Assembly: GCF_016278385.1 (NCBI RefSeq)
Contig: NZ_JADQBY010000004.1
Coordinates: forward strand, 26,298-90,297
DNA: 64,000 bases
Direction of reading: 5' to 3'
From: Methanolobus sp.
Lineage (GTDB): Archaea > Halobacteriota > Methanosarcinia > Methanosarcinales > Methanosarcinaceae
The first letter of the stretch is position 1. Each line of letters starts with the position of its first letter. Both the position numbers and the translations under genes were made by a program. Shown piece after piece: positions 30,761 through 40,513 of the stretch. The notes beneath the pieces are model-generated. The model saw only the letters and a list, made by a program, of their open reading frames with translations. It ran no database searches and was not told where the DNA came from.

Positions 30761-31937
30761 AGAAGTCAGTCATTACTCTGAACTGGTCAATCTCAGGGTT
30801 GTTAAGACCTTCAATGAACTTCTCTGCGACCTGCCTTACATCCTTTGCATTGGTGATTGCTCTTCCAACTACAAGAACGTCAGCACCTGCTTTGAGTGCT
30901 GCTGGCATTGTATCGATACGCACGCCACCAGCTACTGCCACAAGGATCTTTGGTGAGAGTGCCTTGATATCCTCAATGCTTCCCCATGCGTGTTCTGAGG
31001 TCTCTACATCGATACCACGGTGCAGTTCAACTACATCAGGGAATACGTCAAGCTGCTTGAGTACAGCTACAGGATCAGCACAGTTGAGTGTGTCCATGAT
31101 AGCATAGATACCTGTCTTGTGAGCTTCCTCAATCACTTTGTTCATGGTTGCTATTGGTGCAAGTGCTGAAACAACGATTGCGTCTGCGGTTGCGTCTGCC
31201 ACCATACGTGCCTCGAGGTTTCCTGTGTCCAGGGTCTTAAGGTCAGCAACTATGAATGCATCCGGGCGGACCTCTCTGAGCTTTGAGATTACGTCAACAC
31301 CATAGCGTTTGATAAGAGGTGTGCCTGCTTCAAGAATAACGTGGTCACTCTTTGGAATCTGGTTGACGATGCTAAGAATCGCACTGATGTTCGGGTTGTC
31401 AAGTGCAACCTGAAGATATGGCGGGTTCCAGAGTCTGGATACCTTAAATCCCATGATAGCATGGCCCATTCTGTCCTTCTCCTTGAGTACAGTGTCAACA
31501 TCCGGGAAACCAGCTACTGCGCGATTTACAGCGAGTTTTGCTGCTCCATAGTTGTATCTGTAGATCTTGTTGTAGTCCTTTGCATCAGGGTGGATGAACA
31601 CACTTGCAACAATAACTAGGTCTTCAATATCCATGTCACCAAATACTCCCTCTTCAAGAGCATCTGCAACAGCTTTGGATACAGCAGCCTGTGCAGGACC
31701 GAATATCAGTGCAGCCTGATCCATGTTCTTTACTGTGACTTTAGGCACAATAAGTGTTGCTGGCTTTGCAGGAAGGTTTGGACGAATAACTGAAAGCAGA
31801 GGTGTGTGACCTACTGACAATTGCGTAAAACCATTTGCGAATGCCTGGCCCACTGGACCATCTTTATTGCCGACCATAACGTCAACGTGTGCGAGTTCTG
31901 GTGCCTCGCCAATTAATGCTTCTCCGATTAGTAACAT
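30759..31937 (-). CDS. fae-hps: Bifunctional formaldehyde-activating enzyme / 3-hexulose-6-phosphate synthase
   Basis: [40 protein letters not shown] domain [40 protein letters not shown]. Confidence 0.96.
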   Translation of the reverse strand: MLLIGEALIGEAPELAHVDVMVGNKDGPVGQAFANGFTQLSVGHTPLLSVIRPNLPAKPATLIVPKVTVKNMDQAALIFGPAQAAVSKAVADALEEGVFGDMDIEDLVIVASVFIHPDAKDYNKIYRYNYGAAKLAVNRAVAGFPDVDTVLKEKDRMGHAIMGFKVSRLWNPPYLQVALDNPNISAILSIVNQIPKSDHVILEAGTPLIKRYGVDVISKLREVRPDAFIVADLKTLDTGNLEARMVADATADAIVVSALAPIATMNKVIEEAHKTGIYAIMDTLNCADPVAVLKQLDVFPDVVELHRGIDVETSEHAWGSIEDIKALSPKILVAVAGGVRIDTMPAALKAGADVLVVGRAITNAKDVRQVAEKFIEGLNNPEIDQFRVMTDF

Positions 31938-32152
31938 GATTCTCACTCGTATATATATATAGTAAATATCAATTTGTTTACAATTTATTTATTAGTTAAT
32001 TAATGCTATTTGCTGGTATGAAATTTATCAGTTCTCGTGCAAAACCAGCACTTTTTATATTAGAGTTACGGCATAAAACACAAGATTTGTGCTTTATATA
32101 GTATATGGCAATAAATAGTTTGTTGAAACTGTGGTTTTTAGCTTTAAAAGAG

Positions 32153-32764
32153 TCAGATAATCTTTGGACAGATATCGTCCATAATACACCCATCACATTT
32201 CGGACCCACCGGACGACACACATTCTGCCCGAACAGAACCATAAGCCCATTTATGTCCTTCCAGTCATCCTTTGAAACCACTTTTTCAAGCTCTTTTTCC
32301 GTTTCATCAGGCTCCGAGGTTTCAACCAGACCCATACGATTGGATATCCGGTGTACATGTGTATCCACTGCAATGACATCCTGCTCAAATCCATACCCAA
32401 GCACGCAGTTGGCAGTCTTCCTGCCCACGCCGGGAAGTTTGAGAAGCTCATTCATACTGTCGGGGACAACTCCACTATAATCCTGTAAAACGATGCGGGA
32501 AATATCAATGATACGCTGGGCTTTCACCCTGTAGAAACCCACATTCCTTATCAGTTCCTGTATCTCATCCACGTCTGCCTCTGCCATTTGCTGAACTGTG
32601 CCAAATACACTGAAAAGCTTCTTCGTTGTCGGGATAGTCACATCATCACGGGTACGCTGAGACAGGACAGTGGATATCAGAAGATAGAAAGGATCACGGT
32701 TAATGTGAAAATAACCATTCGGATACAGTTCCCTGAGGCGTGAGACTACATCTTCGACGTACAT
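32153..32764 (-). CDS. nth: Endonuclease III
   Basis: LLISTVLSQRTRDD, LPGVGRKTANCVLGYGF, VDTHVHRISNRMGLV, CRPVGPKCDGCIMDDIC Fe-S cluster. Confidence 0.96.
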   Translation of the reverse strand: MYVEDVVSRLRELYPNGYFHINRDPFYLLISTVLSQRTRDDVTIPTTKKLFSVFGTVQQMAEADVDEIQELIRNVGFYRVKAQRIIDISRIVLQDYSGVVPDSMNELLKLPGVGRKTANCVLGYGFEQDVIAVDTHVHRISNRMGLVETSEPDETEKELEKVVSKDDWKDINGLMVLFGQNVCRPVGPKCDGCIMDDICPKII

Positions 32765-32860
32765 CAAATGAGTGAAAAACGTCAGGATATAAAATGCTTT
32801 GCAATGGAGTATTGAAAAATGAAAAACAGGGACCAATAATTAAAAAAGAGCAGCAAGACA

Positions 32861-34849
32861 CTATTCACCTGGAACTATACTTTTGTTCATATCTTCAATA
32901 TTAGTTATGGAGCACGGAGGTAATATCACATGGACAGTTGTTCCTGAACTCTCTTCACTTTCGATCCATATTTTACCACCATGGATTTCAGCAATGGTTT
33001 TGCTCACATATAGCCCAAGCCCGCTTCCACCATACTTTCTTGACATGGACCCATCTATCTGATAAAAACGCCTGAAAATATTAGACAATTCATGCTTGGG
33101 TATGCCTATACCTGAATCTTTGACAATGATATGGACATTGTCCTGATCCTTAAATGCACTCACCAGAACTTTTGACCCATCAGGACTGAACTTGATAGCA
33201 TTATCAATTATGGACCTGAAAAGATAAGGTATGTACTCCACATCCCCGTTTATCAGGGGCAAGTTATCCTCAATATCAACCAGAAGAATCAAATCCTTGT
33301 CCTGTGACCTGAATTTGAAATAATCGATCACTTTGTTCAAACTGTCAACTATTCTGATAGGTTCCAGCCTGTAATGCACCTTGCCGGATTTTACAATGCT
33401 CATGTATATCATTGAATCCATCAGAAAGCTCAGCTGGTCATATTTTTCAAGGACTGTTTTCATAGCATTTTTCTGTTTGGAGTTAAGCGGCCCCAGAACT
33501 TCATCATAAACAAGTTCACTGTAACCTTTTATCGAGATAAGGGGAGTTTTTATTTCATGACTTAAGTTAGAGATGAATTCATTTTTCATCTGATCAAGGG
33601 ATTTGAGTGCCTCATTCTTGTCTGCCAGTTCTTCGACATACACACCGATTTCCTTTTCAGCTTTTTTCCTATCAGAAATATCACGGGAAACTCCAAGAAA
33701 AAACTGGAAATTGCCATCATCATCATAAACAGGGTTCGCAACCGTTTCCGTCCACACACGGTGCCCGTCCCTGTGAAACTGCTCTATCTCATAAATCTCA
33801 GAATATTGACCTGCGCCAGCTTCTAATTTACTATAAAACCTGTTCATTGCCTCAACGATCGTCTTCTTGTGCTCTGGTGGGAAGATATCATCAAATGTCT
33901 GCTGAGCGACTTCTTGAGGTGTGTACCCGCGCAATTTGAAAACAGAAGGACTGGTATAGTTGAACTTACCATCCGGAGTGAGAGTCCATATCACATCATT
34001 TGCACTTTCAGTGAGAAGACGGAACTTCTCCTCTGAGGCTTTTAGTTTCATTGTTGCCAGCCTCTCATCAGTTACATCTGAACCAGAACTCAGGATCTCT
34101 AAAATATCACCATTAACGTCTCTGAAATAATTATTATTCCAGCAAATAATCCTTTTTTCTCCTTTTTTTGTGAGGATGCAGCTTTCAAACTCTTTAACCT
34201 CATCGATGTTATCTCCCATTGCATTGATGAACACAGAGGAAAAAAGGTCTCTGTTTTCCGGTGGGACGACCTTTTTAATCCAATTATTACCAATTAGTTC
34301 GGATTCTTCGTATCCAAGCACCTGACAGCATTTTCTGTTCACAAGTTTTACTGTACAATCATTGTTAAAAGCAACAATCATAGAGCCCGCTATATCAAGA
34401 TAATTTTGTGCCCTGTCCCTCTCAAAGATAAGCTCATCATATAGCTGCTTATTTTTTATCAGGGTATTTACGCGAGTAAGTACTTCCAATCTCTCAATTG
34501 GTTTTACAAGAAATTCATCAGCACCTGCTTCAAGCCCTATTATCTTGTCATCCAGTGTTGAAAGAGCAGTAACCATAACAACTGGTAAAAACTGAGTAGA
34601 ACGGGAGGATTTAATCCTGCGGCACACTTCATAGCCATTCATACCAGGCATCATTACGTCAAGTAAAACAAGGTCGATGTGTTCAGAGTTCAGAATAGCA
34701 AGCGCATCTTTCCCATTATAGGCTGCGAATGTAATGTATTTATCCGAAAGAATCGTTTCCAAGAGATTGACGTTAAGATAATCATCATCAACGACCAATA
34801 TTGTATGCACAGGTTTGTTGTCCATGAATTGAGAAAACTTGTATGCCAC
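32861..34849 (-). CDS. Receiver-PAS-PAS hybrid histidine kinase
   Basis: N-terminal VVDDDYLNVNLLE...DLVLLDVMMPGMNG receiver; PAS domains; FISNLSHEIKTPL HisKA; GSGLGLYVSKTIAE HATPase. Confidence 0.93.
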   Translation of the reverse strand: MAYKFSQFMDNKPVHTILVVDDDYLNVNLLETILSDKYITFAAYNGKDALAILNSEHIDLVLLDVMMPGMNGYEVCRRIKSSRSTQFLPVVMVTALSTLDDKIIGLEAGADEFLVKPIERLEVLTRVNTLIKNKQLYDELIFERDRAQNYLDIAGSMIVAFNNDCTVKLVNRKCCQVLGYEESELIGNNWIKKVVPPENRDLFSSVFINAMGDNIDEVKEFESCILTKKGEKRIICWNNNYFRDVNGDILEILSSGSDVTDERLATMKLKASEEKFRLLTESANDVIWTLTPDGKFNYTSPSVFKLRGYTPQEVAQQTFDDIFPPEHKKTIVEAMNRFYSKLEAGAGQYSEIYEIEQFHRDGHRVWTETVANPVYDDDGNFQFFLGVSRDISDRKKAEKEIGVYVEELADKNEALKSLDQMKNEFISNLSHEIKTPLISIKGYSELVYDEVLGPLNSKQKNAMKTVLEKYDQLSFLMDSMIYMSIVKSGKVHYRLEPIRIVDSLNKVIDYFKFRSQDKDLILLVDIEDNLPLINGDVEYIPYLFRSIIDNAIKFSPDGSKVLVSAFKDQDNVHIIVKDSGIGIPKHELSNIFRRFYQIDGSMSRKYGGSGLGLYVSKTIAEIHGGKIWIESEESSGTTVHVILPPCSITNIEDMNKSIVPGE

Positions 34850-35007
34850 GACTAAAGTATACTTTTTGGTTAGCGATTCAATTTAATTCCAATAGCACAT
34901 AAGAATGTATTATTTCAACACAGAAACATAGAATGTATTAATATATAAATTTCATTAAGCGAATGTTAATAGTTGCTGTGGACAAAACATAAAAAAGGAC
35001 CTTAAAA

Positions 35008-35472
35008 ATGATTGATTTTCTTTTAGAGTTGATAGATGAACACGCTTTTATGGGTCTGTTTATAGCGAGCTTTCTTGCCTCTACAATCCTGCCATTGGGT
35101 TCTGAAGCTTTTGTTGTGTTATTAATTAGCAGGGGATTTGATGCTTTTCCAGTTGTAATGGTAGCTTCAATTGGCAATTATCTGGGAGCATGCACCACAT
35201 ATTATATAGGGCTGCGAGGAAGAACTGATATTATCGAAAGGTTCTTTTCGATATCCAAAGAGCAACTTCAAAAAACGGATGAATTGTTTTCAAAATACGG
35301 ATCATTTTTGCTGTTTTTCACATGGCTACCCCTGATAGGAGATGCAATTGCAGCAGTCGGAGGAGTGCTTAAACTGGATTTCAAGGTGTTTTCATTTTAT
35401 GTGTTCCTGGGAAAACTGGCAAGATATATTATACTTACATATATTACAATAAATACATTGTCATTTTTTTAA
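35008..35472 (+). CDS. DedA/YqaA-like (VTT/SNARE-associated) membrane protein
   Basis: FIASFLASTILPLGSEAFVVLLISRGF, GNYLGACTTYYIGLRG. Confidence 0.8.
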   Translation: MIDFLLELIDEHAFMGLFIASFLASTILPLGSEAFVVLLISRGFDAFPVVMVASIGNYLGACTTYYIGLRGRTDIIERFFSISKEQLQKTDELFSKYGSFLLFFTWLPLIGDAIAAVGGVLKLDFKVFSFYVFLGKLARYIILTYITINTLSFF

Positions 35473-35614
35473 TATTAATGCCAATAGAATTAGATTTATG
35501 GTAACTGAATTGTCCGAACAATTAGAGTAAAAAGGATTAACTATATATACTTCACACGTGCATATAAATAAATATATATTACCAAAGATAGTAAAACCAT
35601 TTAAAGGAATGAAA

Positions 35615-35815
35615 ATGGCACAACTAGATCTTGATGAAAAGTCACTGAAGAAAAACTCTTTGCTTATACCTGCCGCAGTGATTCTTGGAACTCTGCTGGC
35701 AATCACCGCATATACTTATCTGCCACCAACAACTGCACTAATAGGTATATTCGTAGGAACTATAGTAGTAGCATTGATTACGTATGCAGTCCTAAAAAAA
35801 AAATACCACCAGTAA
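35615..35815 (+). CDS. small two-TM membrane protein
   Basis: MAQLDLDEKSLKKNSLLIPAAVILGTLLAITAYTYLPPTTALIGIFVGTIVVALITYAVLKKKYHQ; AAAGGA SD. Confidence 0.6.
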   Translation: MAQLDLDEKSLKKNSLLIPAAVILGTLLAITAYTYLPPTTALIGIFVGTIVVALITYAVLKKKYHQ

Positions 35816-35873
35816 CCTAACAGAAAAAACAACGACAGATTTATAGACCCATACACCATTTTCTCCCTGCAAA

Positions 35874-35947
35874 GGGCTCGTGGTCTAGCTGGTCATGACG
35901 TTGCCTTCACACGGCAGAGGTCGGGTGTTCGAATCTCCCCGGGCCCA
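35874..35947 (+). tRNA. tRNA-Val(CAC)
   Basis: GGGCTCG/CGGGCCC acceptor, anticodon loop TTCACAC in TTGCC/GGCAG stem, GTTCGAATC T-loop. Confidence 0.95.
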
Positions 35948-36046
35948 TCATACTTATTTTGTGATTCCAAGACGGTTATATATTATACACATATCTGGCC
36001 ATATCATGTGTCTTAAGAAAAGATTGAATGATCACTCTACTGCAGA

Positions 36047-37999
36047 CTAACCCATTTTCCCCACAGGAATGGAAAAAGTAAAAGTGCTCCCCTCACCAAC
36101 CTTGCTTTCAACCCATATCCTGCCTTCATGAAGTTCAACGAACTTCTTTGCAAGGGCAAGACCAAGACCGGTGCCTACATACTCGTTAGTAAGATAGGAA
36201 TTCAATTGTTTGAAAGGATGAAACCGTTTATCGAGATCCTCATCAGAGATACCAAATCCGGTGTCCTTCACACTAACGAGGATGACACCATCCGAGCATC
36301 TTGCATCAATCGTTACATAGCCATTCTCATGAGTGAACTTGATAGCATTACTTCCCAGATTGTACAGAATCTGCTTGAACTTGATTCTGTCTGCATTGAT
36401 AGTATCAACCTGAGAGTCGACCTTGGCATCTACTTTGATATGCTTATTCATTGAAAGAGGGGACAGCAACGTCTGAACCTCGTCAACAGCATCCGAAACA
36501 GAGAATATTTCATATTGAAGCTCCATTTTACCAGCTTCGACCTTGGATAGATCCAGTACATCATTAATAAGCTTCAGCAGATGTTTTCCAGCATCTGAGA
36601 TGTGATTTACATAACGAACCTGTCTTTCATCAAGAACACCAAAGCCCTCATCGAGAAGGATATCAGAAAAACCTATAACAGAAGTAAGTGGAGTCTTCAG
36701 TTCATGGCTCATGGTTGCCATAAACTCATCCTTACTTCTATTGGCAGCCTCTGCAACCATCTTTGCATGAAGCAGTGTATCCTCTGCCTTTTTACGCTCA
36801 CTTATATCCTCAATGGTACCTACAACAGAATTCCTTGCGGCATAATATTCTGCAATTGAATGGATGTCACGGATAGCACCATCATTTGGTCTTTTTATTT
36901 TGAACTGGATATCATATGGTATTCTTTCCCGGATAAGACTCTTCAAAGCCTCATTCATCATTGGCCGGTATTCAGGCAGTGTTACTTTTTGTATGTCGTC
37001 TATTATGAGAGTTTTTACATCCATGAGAGTTTTTACATCCAGACCATATATTCGAAAGGCCTCCTCAGAAGCAAAAACCTCACCTGAATTCAGATCAATG
37101 CTCCAACTTCCTACATGCCCTATCTTTTGTGCAGTCCTCAGTTGCATTTCTCTGGTTTTTAATTCATCTTCGGCCAGCTTACGCTCAGTAATATCGTGAA
37201 TAACAGAATACAACAGGTTTTTTGAATCAACTGTAACCGGACTGCTATAGACCTCTACATCACGGATATCCCCGTTAGCAAGCCGATGCCTGAAAATGAA
37301 ATAATTGCGTTTCTCACGGACTGCTTTTTGCATTTCAGCCTGTACTTTTTCCGAAGAGAGGATGTTAATTTCATATATTTTCTTGCCGGTCATCTCATCC
37401 TGCGACCATCCGTAATATGCACATGCCGCAATATTAGCATCGATAATGTCAGAGTTTTCAGGATCAATCAAGAGCATAACTGCCTTATTATGCTTGAATA
37501 AAGACCTGTAGGTATCTCCATTTACCTGAATGAGTTTATCAGCCCGGTTAATACCTGTAATATCCTTCAAAATAAAAATAAAAAGCTTATTTGGAGATTC
37601 TACACAAGTTGCGCTTACCTCCAGATTAAAAAGTCTGCCATCTTTTGAACGGTGAGTTAACTCAAAACGATCTTTACTCTGTTTAATGAGATCTGGTAGA
37701 GTATCAACAAAATCATCCCGGTGATCGCTTGCATCAAGATCTTTTAACGTCATCCCGAGGAGTTCAGCCCTGGAATAGCCAATTAGCTGGCAGTATGCCT
37801 CGTTTACATCCAGTATTTGTCCGTGCATGGATATACACAAATAGCCATCAATTCCATGCTCCATAACATCTTCATTGCAGGAATCAGTATCAAATTCATT
37901 TGATACTGATGATGAATCACAATCAACCGAATCTTCATTTGTCCTGACAGAGCATACATCGCCCCCATTTAGAACAGAACACTTCCCCTCTTTTTTCAT
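36047..37999 (-). CDS. Multi-PAS sensor histidine kinase
   Basis: several PAS domains, FMATMSHELKTPLTSVIGFSDIL, GTGLGLALAKKFVELHEGRIWVES. Confidence 0.92.
   Translation of the reverse strand: MKKEGKCSVLNGGDVCSVRTNEDSVDCDSSSVSNEFDTDSCNEDVMEHGIDGYLCISMHGQILDVNEAYCQLIGYSRAELLGMTLKDLDASDHRDDFVDTLPDLIKQSKDRFELTHRSKDGRLFNLEVSATCVESPNKLFIFILKDITGINRADKLIQVNGDTYRSLFKHNKAVMLLIDPENSDIIDANIAACAYYGWSQDEMTGKKIYEINILSSEKVQAEMQKAVREKRNYFIFRHRLANGDIRDVEVYSSPVTVDSKNLLYSVIHDITERKLAEDELKTREMQLRTAQKIGHVGSWSIDLNSGEVFASEEAFRIYGLDVKTLMDVKTLIIDDIQKVTLPEYRPMMNEALKSLIRERIPYDIQFKIKRPNDGAIRDIHSIAEYYAARNSVVGTIEDISERKKAEDTLLHAKMVAEAANRSKDEFMATMSHELKTPLTSVIGFSDILLDEGFGVLDERQVRYVNHISDAGKHLLKLINDVLDLSKVEAGKMELQYEIFSVSDAVDEVQTLLSPLSMNKHIKVDAKVDSQVDTINADRIKFKQILYNLGSNAIKFTHENGYVTIDARCSDGVILVSVKDTGFGISDEDLDKRFHPFKQLNSYLTNEYVGTGLGLALAKKFVELHEGRIWVESKVGEGSTFTFSIPVGKMG
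37005..37040. repeat. 18-bp perfect in-frame tandem duplication inside the PAS kinase
   Basis: ATGAGAGTTTTTACATCC x2; protein ...DVKTLMDVKTLI... Confidence 0.9.
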
Positions 38000-38258
38000 T
38001 CGAACAAAACCCCGCTTTAGCAATATGTAACATTTCTGCCAGATAAAACCTTTAACTACTTGAGTCATCGTGGCAAGATTGAAAGAATTATGAAATTAAT
38101 GTATATCCACTCCATAAGGAAACTACATTCCTTGCAAGAATCTATGCAGTTGGTGTATTAAATTTGTTTTGTTTAGCACGCAAACTCAGAGCATAATAAA
38201 AATAAAATAAAACCGGATAAAACTGAAACAAATACAAGAATAGATACTAACGGAATGA

Positions 38259-38296
38259 TCAAAAAGAAAAAAGAAGAGGATTAAAATCAATCCTCT
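38259..38296 (-). terminator. intrinsic-like terminator
   Basis: minus strand AGAGGATT-GATTTT-AATCCTCT followed by TCTTTTTTCTTTTT; overlaps end of 38287..38502. Confidence 0.65.
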
Positions 38297-38502
38297 GCGC
38301 TAAAATGCCACTGACAATCATCTGAAATATTGTCCTGGGCCAAGGGCATATATTCTTCTTTGTAACGGGGCAGATCTGCACTTGCATATTTAGGGAAAAC
38401 AAGAGACACTTCTTTCTGGTAGGTAGTTCCATCAGGGCTTAAACTAACCCTAAACATAATCTCAGGCCTGCCGCCATTCTTTACTAGATCCGTACTACTC
38501 AC
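38287..38502 (-). CDS. small hypothetical protein (71 aa)
   Basis: MSSTDLVKNGGRPEIMFRVSLSPDGTTYQKEVSLVFPKYAS...; followed by terminator-like hairpin. Confidence 0.55.
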   Translation of the reverse strand: MSSTDLVKNGGRPEIMFRVSLSPDGTTYQKEVSLVFPKYASADLPRYKEEYMPLAQDNISDDCQWHFSAED

Positions 38503-38738
38503 ATTAATTCACTCCTTCAAATTACCTCATTTAGATTGTCTTTGTGATTTTCCACACCCATACCTAAAATACAACAGGATAATGAGAAATGGAAACATCC
38601 TCAAACTCACCACAATACACATTATCAATAACACATATAAACTGATTGGTTTACAATAATATGTGTGATAGATAACACACCACACACCCAGTCTGCGACT
38701 TGCCAAACAGATATATCCAATAAGGAAAACCTAGAACC

Positions 38739-39251
38739 ATGACACTCTTATCAAGAAACGAGCTCAGAGACATAATTAACAGCGATACACCACTCGTAGA
38801 GAATATGATTGATACTGAAACCCAGCTCCAGCCAAACAGCGTGGAACTCACCCTCAAAAACATAGAGAAATATGTAGACGCAGGAGCAGTTGATTTTGAC
38901 AATAGCGAAAGAAAAACACCATCCACAGAAACGATAGAGTTTGATGATAAAGACTGGGCACATCTTGATCAGGGTGCATATAAAATAACATTCAACGAAA
39001 TTGTGAATATTCCACTTGACCTTGCAGCCATCGCAAGACCCAGATCAACATTACTCAGGTGTGGAGCAAATATCGGAACTGCCGTATGGGATTCAGGATA
39101 CAGAGGCAGAAGCGAATCAATGCTTGTAGTACACAATCCCCATGGATTCGGGCTGAAAAGAAATGCCAGGGTTATGCAACTATTATTCTTCAATCTTCAT
39201 AGTGAACTTACAGAAGGATACAGTGGTAAATACCAGCATGAGAACCTATGA
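38739..39251 (+). CDS. dCTP deaminase / deoxyuridine 5'-triphosphate nucleotidohydrolase family
   Basis: TQLQPNSVELTL, AIARPRSTLLRCGANIGTAVWDSGYRGRSE. Confidence 0.88.
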   Translation: MTLLSRNELRDIINSDTPLVENMIDTETQLQPNSVELTLKNIEKYVDAGAVDFDNSERKTPSTETIEFDDKDWAHLDQGAYKITFNEIVNIPLDLAAIARPRSTLLRCGANIGTAVWDSGYRGRSESMLVVHNPHGFGLKRNARVMQLLFFNLHSELTEGYSGKYQHENL

Positions 39252-39305
39252 CACGACAATCTATTTTACGTTAGGATTATCTATAATTAAATCAATGACC
39301 CAATC

Positions 39306-40100
39306 ATGAGTGAAATTGGTAAATCTGTCAGGATGGAAAGGATCTTCGACCGTAATACAGGTAATACTATTATTATCCCCATGGATCATGGAGTAGGAGC
39401 AGGACCGATAAAAGGCATAATTGATCTGCCCACCGCTGTGAACAAAGTTGCAGATGGAGGAGCAAATGCAGTACTCGGACATATGGGACTTCCAAAACAT
39501 GGCCACCGTGGATATGGCAGAGACATAGGACTTATCATACACCTCTCAGCTTCAACTTCTCTGGGGCCTGATCCAAATCACAAGGTAATCGTCACAGACA
39601 TTGAAGAGGCTATTAAAATAGGAGCAGATGCAGTATCCATCCACGTTAATGTTGGTGCTGAGGATGAAGCAGAGATGCTTCAGGATATGGGACATATTGC
39701 CCGCAAATGTGACGAATGGGGAATGCCATTGCTTGCTATGATGTACCCAAGGGGACCTAAAGTAACTTCCGAACACGATGTGGAATACGTCAAACACGCA
39801 GCAAGAATCGGAGCAGAACTAGGTGCGGATATTGTCAAGACAAACTACACAGGAGACATAGATACTTTCAAAGAGGTAGTCAGGGGATGTCCCGTACCTG
39901 TCGTTATTGCAGGCGGACCAAGAATGGACACTGAAAAGGAACTTCTTGAAATGGTATACGATTCCCTTGAAGCCGGTGGCAAAGGTGTTGCAATAGGAAG
40001 AAACGTATTCCAGTCAGATAATCCTACAAAGCTTGTATCACATATTTCAAAGATTGCACACAAGGGTATGACTCCAGAAGAGGCACTTGGATCAGAGTAA
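39306..40100 (+). CDS. 2-amino-3,7-dideoxy-D-threo-hept-6-ulosonate synthase / DhnA-type aldolase, copy 2
   Basis: [38 protein letters not shown]; paralog of 24684..25481. Confidence 0.88.
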   Translation: MSEIGKSVRMERIFDRNTGNTIIIPMDHGVGAGPIKGIIDLPTAVNKVADGGANAVLGHMGLPKHGHRGYGRDIGLIIHLSASTSLGPDPNHKVIVTDIEEAIKIGADAVSIHVNVGAEDEAEMLQDMGHIARKCDEWGMPLLAMMYPRGPKVTSEHDVEYVKHAARIGAELGADIVKTNYTGDIDTFKEVVRGCPVPVVIAGGPRMDTEKELLEMVYDSLEAGGKGVAIGRNVFQSDNPTKLVSHISKIAHKGMTPEEALGSE

Positions 40101-40513
40101 TATTTATATAGTACATCGTTTCCAGTGGAAATCAGGGGGTTTTGCCTAAATCCCACTAAGTTCTTTTTTTTGTGTATCACAGAGTTTAATGTGTAATGTA
40201 GTTGAAAATACATCTACAAAGTAATTATAGTAAAAACCAGAAAAAGATAGGAAGAACAAGGCCAGTGTTGAAATGACCAATTGAATCATATAAAGATGGT
40301 GGTACGATATGATATGATTTGATTTAATTCGGCCTTGCTCACACAGTAAAAGTATGAACATGCATATAAACATAATGAACCCGATTTTATCAAAAAACTA
40401 CATGATTTAAGATTGTTGTGAGCATCGCTTTTTTCTAAGAACTTTCGTTACTATTAAATGCAATGGGCATATCGATGGATTCATAATAATTACAAATATT
40501 CAGAGGATAATCT

